From Actinomycetota bacterium (lineage in GTDB: Bacteria > Actinomycetota > Actinomycetes > Nanopelagicales > Nanopelagicaceae), in contig WLQO01000028.1 in assembly GCA_009698295.1 (NCBI GenBank), positions 1 to 11,938 of the forward strand: a stretch of 11,938 nucleotides of DNA, given 5' to 3'. The translations under genes were made by a program, and so were the position numbers. The notes beneath the pieces are model-generated. The model was not told the DNA's origin and did not search any database. It saw only the letters and a list, made by a program, of their open reading frames with translations. Shown in pieces: positions 7,032 to 11,938 of this stretch. Position 1 is the first letter of the stretch; every line of letters starts with the position of its first letter.

Positions 7032-10000
7032 ATGCGTGCGCTAGTACAGATGGTTGGCAGCGATAGCGCTGTCGCATCTTGCCTGCACGATTCTGCGAAG
7101 CTAATCGCACCGGCGGCAACCTATCCGTTTCTACTTGCAAATCTTGCGCAAGAAGCCCCACTGCTGATCGTCACGAGTTCAAGTCGCAGCGCTGAAGATT
7201 TAGCAAATGAATTACGCGAATTACACAACCATGTTCTGGAGTTTCCGGCTTGGGAAACTTTGCCACATGAGCGTTTAAGTCCGCGAAGTGACACAGTTGC
7301 TAGGCGTTTAGCCACTTTGGCAGATCTGGCAGCAGGCAATAATGAAAAGATAATTGTTGTCGCTCCGATTCGTGCAGTGATTCACCGCTTTATCGCAGAT
7401 TTAGCAAGCCAACCTTTACAGAGTTTAGAAATCGGTAGCGAAGTTGATTTAACATCTTTAATTACCAACTTAACTAATCTGGCTTATACCCGCACCGATT
7501 TAGTTGAAAAGCGTGGTGAATTCGCAGTTCGCGGCGGAATTGTTGATCTGTTCTTGCCGCTTTCAGAACATCCTGTGCGCATTGACTTCTTTGGCGATGA
7601 AATTGAAGAGTTGAGTTATTTTGATGTAGCCAGCCAACGCACAACTAATCCAGTGGTCGGTGCCTTAAAGATTCTTCCTTGCCGGGAGCTATTACTAACA
7701 TCTGATATTCGCACACGTGCAGAAAGTGCTAAATCTAAATACCCAGCAGCCTTGGAAATTTTAGATCGAGTCGCACAAGGTATTTCGACTGAAGGTATGG
7801 AATCACTTATTCCAATATTGATCGATCAAACTGAAACCATCTTGCAGCGGATGCCGCAGGGAAGTGAAGTTATCTTTATTGATGATGAACGCATCCGCAT
7901 GCGCACCATTGATTTACTTGCGACAAATGAAGAGTTTTTTGAAGCAGCCTGGTCACATGCCGCACTTGGAGCGGTGGCGCCCCTGCCAGTCACGGATGCG
8001 ACATATCTTTCTTGGGATGAATTAAAGAATGAAGTTCTTCGCTGCCAACTTACTTCGCGCGCGCTTAACCCATTTGGTTCAGATTTAGATAAGTCCGCGG
8101 ATTTCTTAGATTTCCAAGCGATTGATCCACTTCGTGCAGATATGGATCGCGCAATCAGCACTTTGCAGAGCGCAGTAGATGCTGGTTTCTCAATTATCTT
8201 TTCAGCCGCGGGCCAAGGTATGGCAGAACGTTATGCCGGCATCTTCCGCAGCGCTGACCTGCCAGTTGTCGTAGTTCCGGAGTTAAGAGCGGTGCCAACT
8301 AAAGGTTCAATTCATATAACGCAATCTGCAATCGCTCATGGATTTACCTCACAATCTGCACGGATCTTATTTATTACCGAACGCGATTTAACTGGAAGTA
8401 AAGCATCAGCAAAAGATGGTGTGCGCATGCCATCTAAACGCAAACAAGCAGTTGACCCGCTAGAACTTCGCGCAGGAGATTTCGTCGTCCATGAGCAACA
8501 CGGAATTGGGCGTTATGTTGAAATGGTGCAACGCACAATCGGCGGAGTCACTCGTGAATATTTAGTAATTGAATACGCACCAGCAAAGCGTGGGCAACCC
8601 GGTGATCGCGTCTTTGTTCCAACCGATACCTTGGAACAAGTAAGTAAATACATAGGCGGAGAATCACCTACGGTGCATCGCATCGGAAGCGGTGAATGGC
8701 AGAAAGCCAAAGGCCGCGCGCGCAAGGCGGTAAAACAGATCGCGGGCGAATTAATTCGACTATATGCCGCGCGCACAAGTTCTCCTGGTTTTGCTTTTTC
8801 ACCTGACACTCCTTGGCAGCGCGAGCTAGAAGATGCATTTTCTTATATTGAAACTCCAGATCAGTTATCGACGATTGAAGAAGTAAAGCGCGATATGGAA
8901 AAGCCTTATCCAATGGATCGCATTATTTGCGGCGATGTTGGTTATGGCAAGACTGAGATCGCGATTCGCGCCGCTTTTAAAGCGGTTCAAGATGGCAAAC
9001 AAGTTGCTGTTCTGGTTCCGACCACTTTGTTAGTTCAGCAGCACGAGAAAACATTTGCAGAAAGATATGCCGGCTTTCCGATACGAGTTGCTGGGTTATC
9101 ACGTTTTAATACCGCCAAAGAATCGAAAAAAATCTTGGCCGAACTCACGGCTGGCAGCGTTGATGTGGTGATCGGTACTCACCGTTTACTTTCACAAGAC
9201 GTTGTTTTTAAAGATTTGGGATTAGTTGTTGTGGATGAAGAACAACGATTTGGCGTTGAGCAGAAAGAATCGCTGAAAAAGATGCGCACAACAGTGGATG
9301 TTTTAGCGATGTCGGCCACGCCTATCCCGCGCACCTTGGAAATGGCAGTCACTGGTATTCGCGAAATGTCTACGATCACAACTCCGCCGGAAGAGCGCCA
9401 TCCAATTCTTACTTATGTCGGAGCGGCTGAAGATGCGCAGATCCGCGCAGCGATTCACCGTGAATTATTACGTGATGGCCAAGTTTTCTATATTCACAAT
9501 CGCGTGGAATCAATTGATCGCGCAGCTTCGAAGATACAAGAGTTGGTGCCTGAAGCACGAATTCGAATTGCACATGGACAGATGAGCGAAGGTGCGCTAG
9601 AAGATGTGATCTTGGCATTTTGGAACCGCGACTTTGATGTACTTGTTTGCACAACAATTGTGGAAAGTGGTTTGGATATCCAAAATGCCAACACTTTAAT
9701 TGTGGAGCGAGCCGATAATTTTGGGCTATCTCAACTTCATCAATTGCGTGGGCGCGTAGGTCGTGGGCGCGATCGCGCATATGCATATTTCCTTTATCCA
9801 CCAGATCAACCACTGACTGAAGTCGCGCTAGACCGCTTAAAAACAATTGCGACAAATACTGATTTAGGCGCAGGTATGCGCGTTGCTCTTAAAGATTTGG
9901 AAATTCGCGGTGCCGGCAATCTATTAGGTGGCGAACAATCTGGCCATATCGCAGACGTTGGCTTTGATTTATATATGCGCATGGTTGGTGAAGCGGTAAA

Positions 10001-10517
10001 TGATTACAAGACCGGAATCATTGATAAAGAAGAAGAAGTGCACGAATGCAAAGTTGAACTTCCGATCAATGCCCACCTTTCTGAACTTTATGTACCAGGA
10101 GAGCGCTTACGCCTTGATCTATATCGTCGCCTCGCAGATGTTGCTAAACCTGAAGATGTGCAGTCGATTCGCGAAGAGTTACTGGATAGATTCGGGGAAC
10201 TTCCTGAGGAAGCACAAGCGTTGTTAGCTGTTGCACAGTTGCGAGCGTTGGCGAAATCTCATGGAATTCGTGAAGTTGTAGCAACTGGAAAATTTTTGAG
10301 ACTTGCACCGCTTACCTTGCCCGAATCGCGCCAATTGCGTTTAACGCGCTTGTATCCAGGGTCGCTATATAAAGGTCCAACGCGCACCGCCTTGGTTACA
10401 TTGCCGAAAAATCCAGCATGGAATCCGTCTAAACCAACGGCAGAAATAGTGGATACTTCTCTCCTGACCTGGGTTACCGAGGTCGTTGACCAATTAACGA
10501 AAGCGAGCACCACGTGA
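7032..10517 (+). CDS. mfd: Transcription-repair coupling factor (Mfd)
   Basis: DNA translocase that removes RNA polymerase stalled at lesions and recruits UvrA for nucleotide excision repair. From the ATG at 7032 the product is 1161 aa, a usual length. Domains in order: UvrB-like module (about 1-350); linker domain; RNA polymerase-interacting CarD-like domain (about 480-570, FVVHEQHGIGRYVE at 484); superfamily 2 helicase with Walker A GDVGYGKT (634-641), DEEQ (735-738), SAT (761-763) and motif VI QLRGRVGRGR (904-913); then the C-terminal TRCF/D7 region (about 1010 on). The frame is open upstream to 6945, but that extension is poorly Mfd-like and crosses the GC-rich hairpin. The ATG at 7032 follows a G-rich GGTGGGG at 7021-7027 and gives the expected N-terminus. 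Its TGA overlaps the start of the next gene. Confidence 0.97.
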   Translation: MRALVQMVGSDSAVASCLHDSAKLIAPAATYPFLLANLAQEAPLLIVTSSSRSAEDLANELRELHNHVLEFPAWETLPHERLSPRSDTVARRLATLADLAAGNNEKIIVVAPIRAVIHRFIADLASQPLQSLEIGSEVDLTSLITNLTNLAYTRTDLVEKRGEFAVRGGIVDLFLPLSEHPVRIDFFGDEIEELSYFDVASQRTTNPVVGALKILPCRELLLTSDIRTRAESAKSKYPAALEILDRVAQGISTEGMESLIPILIDQTETILQRMPQGSEVIFIDDERIRMRTIDLLATNEEFFEAAWSHAALGAVAPLPVTDATYLSWDELKNEVLRCQLTSRALNPFGSDLDKSADFLDFQAIDPLRADMDRAISTLQSAVDAGFSIIFSAAGQGMAERYAGIFRSADLPVVVVPELRAVPTKGSIHITQSAIAHGFTSQSARILFITERDLTGSKASAKDGVRMPSKRKQAVDPLELRAGDFVVHEQHGIGRYVEMVQRTIGGVTREYLVIEYAPAKRGQPGDRVFVPTDTLEQVSKYIGGESPTVHRIGSGEWQKAKGRARKAVKQIAGELIRLYAARTSSPGFAFSPDTPWQRELEDAFSYIETPDQLSTIEEVKRDMEKPYPMDRIICGDVGYGKTEIAIRAAFKAVQDGKQVAVLVPTTLLVQQHEKTFAERYAGFPIRVAGLSRFNTAKESKKILAELTAGSVDVVIGTHRLLSQDVVFKDLGLVVVDEEQRFGVEQKESLKKMRTTVDVLAMSATPIPRTLEMAVTGIREMSTITTPPEERHPILTYVGAAEDAQIRAAIHRELLRDGQVFYIHNRVESIDRAASKIQELVPEARIRIAHGQMSEGALEDVILAFWNRDFDVLVCTTIVESGLDIQNANTLIVERADNFGLSQLHQLRGRVGRGRDRAYAYFLYPPDQPLTEVALDRLKTIATNTDLGAGMRVALKDLEIRGAGNLLGGEQSGHIADVGFDLYMRMVGEAVNDYKTGIIDKEEEVHECKVELPINAHLSELYVPGERLRLDLYRRLADVAKPEDVQSIREELLDRFGELPEEAQALLAVAQLRALAKSHGIREVVATGKFLRLAPLTLPESRQLRLTRLYPGSLYKGPTRTALVTLPKNPAWNPSKPTAEIVDTSLLTWVTEVVDQLTKASTT

Positions 10518-11119
10518 AGAAGATCTTGGCTGTCCTGACAATTGCATCAAGCCTCTTTTTAACAGGTTGCTCCCAAACTAACGAAGCCGCATCAATCGGT
10601 GACTTCAAAATTACTCAGACCGAACTGCAAAGCAGCATCGATGCAGTGATCTCTGAGCGCTCCAAAGTAGATGCTTCGCAGATGCAACTCGAAACTGGCG
10701 ATGCTTTAAATCGCGGTCAATTGCGCTTCAAGATTTTGATGCATACCTTTGATGAGATCGCTAAGGAATTAAAGCTCGAAGTTACTTCTAGCGATATCGA
10801 AGCGAAGAAGGCGACCATTATCGAATCAGTTGGTGGCAAAACTGAACTTCCGAAGAATTTGGTAAATGCCGCTATCGCACAACAAGATTTTGATACTTAT
10901 GTACGTGCAATAGTTATATCTGAGCAAGTTTCTTCTGCACTAGCCGCATCTGGCGTAGCCGAGGCTGATGTTTCAAATAAAGTCGGCCAATTACTTTCAG
11001 CTAAAGCGAAAGAACTTGGCGTCAAGGTCAATCCACGTTACGGAGTATGGGATAACGAAGTTGGCGACGTTGTTGCAGCTAACGTAACCGGCGACGCCGT
11101 AAAGCCATCAACTAAGTAA
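10514..11119 (+). CDS. SurA N-terminal-like lipoprotein
   Basis: A 201-aa predicted lipoprotein. MKK and a hydrophobic stretch lead to the lipobox LTGC with Cys19 as the lipid-modified residue, so it should be anchored on the outer face of the membrane. The mature part (ASIGDFKITQTELQSSIDAV and onward) resembles the SurA/trigger-factor-type N-terminal chaperone domain. It ends in VNPRYGVWD followed by a short tail, a pattern I associate with actinobacterial lipoproteins of this locus. No parvulin peptidyl-prolyl isomerase domain is present, so catalysis is unlikely and a chaperone-like role is inferred. The GTG start (10514-10516) overlaps the mfd stop as GTGA, implying translational coupling. 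The gene sits between mfd and mazG, which is common in Actinobacteria. Confidence 0.8.
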   Translation: MKKILAVLTIASSLFLTGCSQTNEAASIGDFKITQTELQSSIDAVISERSKVDASQMQLETGDALNRGQLRFKILMHTFDEIAKELKLEVTSSDIEAKKATIIESVGGKTELPKNLVNAAIAQQDFDTYVRAIVISEQVSSALAASGVAEADVSNKVGQLLSAKAKELGVKVNPRYGVWDNEVGDVVAANVTGDAVKPSTK

Positions 11120-11123
11120 AAAT

Positions 11124-11768
11124 ATGTCAGGTTCAGAACTTCAACGCCTCGTTGAGGTAATGGATCGCCTTCGTTCACCTGGTGGTTGTCCTTGGGATGC
11201 TGAACAAACCCATGAATCGCTCGTGAAATATTTACTTGAAGAGTCGTACGAATTTATCGATTCAGTAGATGCTAAAGATCGCGAAGGCATGCGTGAAGAA
11301 CTCGGTGATATCTTGCTGCAGGTTTACTTCCATTCGCGTATTGCCGAAGATCATCCAACTGATCCGTTTTCAATTGAAGATGTGGCACGTGCAATTGCAG
11401 ATAAGTTAATTCGCCGTCACCCACATGTCTTTGAAGGTTTGCAAGTTTCTGGGACCGAAGAAATTATTGATAACTGGGAAGAGATTAAAGCGAAAGAGAA
11501 AGGGCGCACATCAGCACTTGATGGCGTGGCCCTGGCCCAACCTGCACTTCCGTTGGTGGAAAAACTTCTCTATCGCGCCGAAAAATATAAAGTTAAAGTT
11601 GAGTTAACAAAGTACCAAAGTGATAAGCCGGCTACTGACGAAAGCGTCGGCGAAGCCCTCGCTTCAATAATCGCGTGGGCGCGCGATAACGAGATTGACC
11701 CAGAAAATGCGCTGCGCCTATATGGCCGCCAAATAGCCGAGCAAATTAAGGCAGCTGAGTCGCGGTAG
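11124..11768 (+). CDS. mazG: MazG-family nucleoside triphosphate pyrophosphohydrolase
   Basis: Hydrolyses (d)NTPs, probably including abnormal ones, to monophosphates and pyrophosphate. The N-terminal MazG domain is complete: CPWDAEQTHESL (22-33), the metal-binding helix LLEESYEF with Glu39, Glu40 and Glu43, and REELGDILLQ with Glu58, Glu59 and Asp62. The protein is 214 aa, shorter than the two-domain E. coli enzyme. The C-terminal part (about 143-214: KLLYRAEKYKVKVE, then VGEALASIIAWARDNEIDPENALRL) looks like a shortened second MazG repeat without its acidic metal ligands. The ATG is 4 bp after the lipoprotein stop and has only a weak purine stretch upstream, so coupled translation is likely. 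Confidence 0.93.
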   Translation: MSGSELQRLVEVMDRLRSPGGCPWDAEQTHESLVKYLLEESYEFIDSVDAKDREGMREELGDILLQVYFHSRIAEDHPTDPFSIEDVARAIADKLIRRHPHVFEGLQVSGTEEIIDNWEEIKAKEKGRTSALDGVALAQPALPLVEKLLYRAEKYKVKVELTKYQSDKPATDESVGEALASIIAWARDNEIDPENALRLYGRQIAEQIKAAESR

Positions 11769-11784
11769 TATTGCCCTATACCGT

Positions 11785-11803
11785 TCAGCGCTGAGCGTGC
11801 TCA
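11785..11803. repeat. Two overlapping small palindromes before eno
   Basis: TCAGCGCTGA (11785-11794) is a perfect 10-bp palindrome. It overlaps TGAGC-GT-GCTCA (11792-11803), an inverted repeat with a 2-base centre. They lie in the 64-bp mazG-eno gap, upstream of the eno ribosome binding site. They could be an operator or a small hairpin; there is no T-run to make a terminator. No convincing eno promoter was seen, though TAGTAT (11766-11771) and TATACC (11777-11782) are -10-like. Confidence 0.35.
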
Positions 11804-11819
11804 ATCGAAAGCAATTCTT

Positions 11820-11826
11820 AGGAGAT
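11820..11826 (+). promoter_or_regulatory. Ribosome binding site of eno
   Basis: AGGAGAT lies 6 bases before the ATG at 11833 and fixes the start. It is as strong as the rplY site, in line with a highly expressed glycolytic gene. Confidence 0.75.
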
Positions 11827-11832
11827 ATCCAA

Positions 11833-11938
11833 ATGGCAATTATCGAAGTAATCGGCGCTCGTGAAATTCTTGATTCGCGCGGAAACCCAACTGTTGAAGT
11901 TGAAATAGAACTCGAAGATGGCACCCAAGCACGCGCTG
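11833..11938 (+). CDS. eno: Enolase, N-terminal part
   Basis: The first 35 codons run off the right edge. The visible N-terminus reads MAIIEVIGAREILDSRGNPT and continues with VEVEIELEDG, the invariant opening of bacterial enolase including the ARxIxDSRGNPTVEV signature. Enolase converts 2-phosphoglycerate to PEP in glycolysis, and in RNA-degrading complexes of some bacteria. Its position after mazG matches the common actinobacterial order mfd-mazG-eno. The strong RBS and the 64-bp gap suggest its own expression signals. Confidence 0.95.
   Translation, partial: MAIIEVIGAREILDSRGNPTVEVEIELEDGTQARA

Noticed and set aside
9409..9855. Open frame of 148 codons on the minus strand inside mfd.
   Set aside because: It lies wholly within the helicase domains of mfd, has no recognisable motif or ribosome binding site, and its composition follows from mfd codon usage.

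Overview
The window looks like a chromosomal housekeeping region of a low-to-moderate GC actinobacterium. The order glmU(end)-prs-rplY/ctc-pth ... mfd-lipoprotein-mazG-eno is a familiar actinobacterial arrangement. L25 is the long Ctc type, and PRPP synthetase is 326 aa with the actinobacterial N-terminus. The moderate GC content and the Lys/Cys-rich C-terminal tail of the exported protein point to the freshwater acI group (Nanopelagicales). That placement is inference from memory of similar genomes, not from a search.

Layout: bases 1-47 are the tail of a plus-strand gene, probably glmU. prs (53-1033) follows at once. A good promoter overlaps the 3' end of prs and opens a leader of about 120 nt in front of rplY (1176-1793). 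The leader has complementarity that could hide the rplY ribosome binding site. pth (1814-2398) follows rplY closely. Two minus-strand genes come next: ppc (6907-4193) and, 13 bp downstream of it, an AT-rich exported protein of unknown function (4179-2395). The stop codons of this protein and of pth overlap. A divergent gap of about 120 bp separates ppc from mfd (7032-10517). mfd overlaps a lipoprotein gene (10514-11119) as GTGA, mazG follows after 4 bp (11124-11768), and the window ends in the first 35 codons of eno (11833 onward).

Functionally the plus-strand genes are core maintenance: UDP-GlcNAc synthesis, PRPP supply, 5S rRNA binding in the ribosome, peptidyl-tRNA recycling, transcription-coupled repair, nucleotide-pool cleaning and glycolysis. 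ppc feeds oxaloacetate to the TCA cycle and uses the PEP that enolase makes. The accessory part is the exported 594-aa protein behind ppc. No mobile element, CRISPR array, tRNA or rRNA gene was seen. I found no convincing new multi-gene system. The points most worth a second look are the rplY leader and the exported protein with its C-terminal cysteine/lysine tail.
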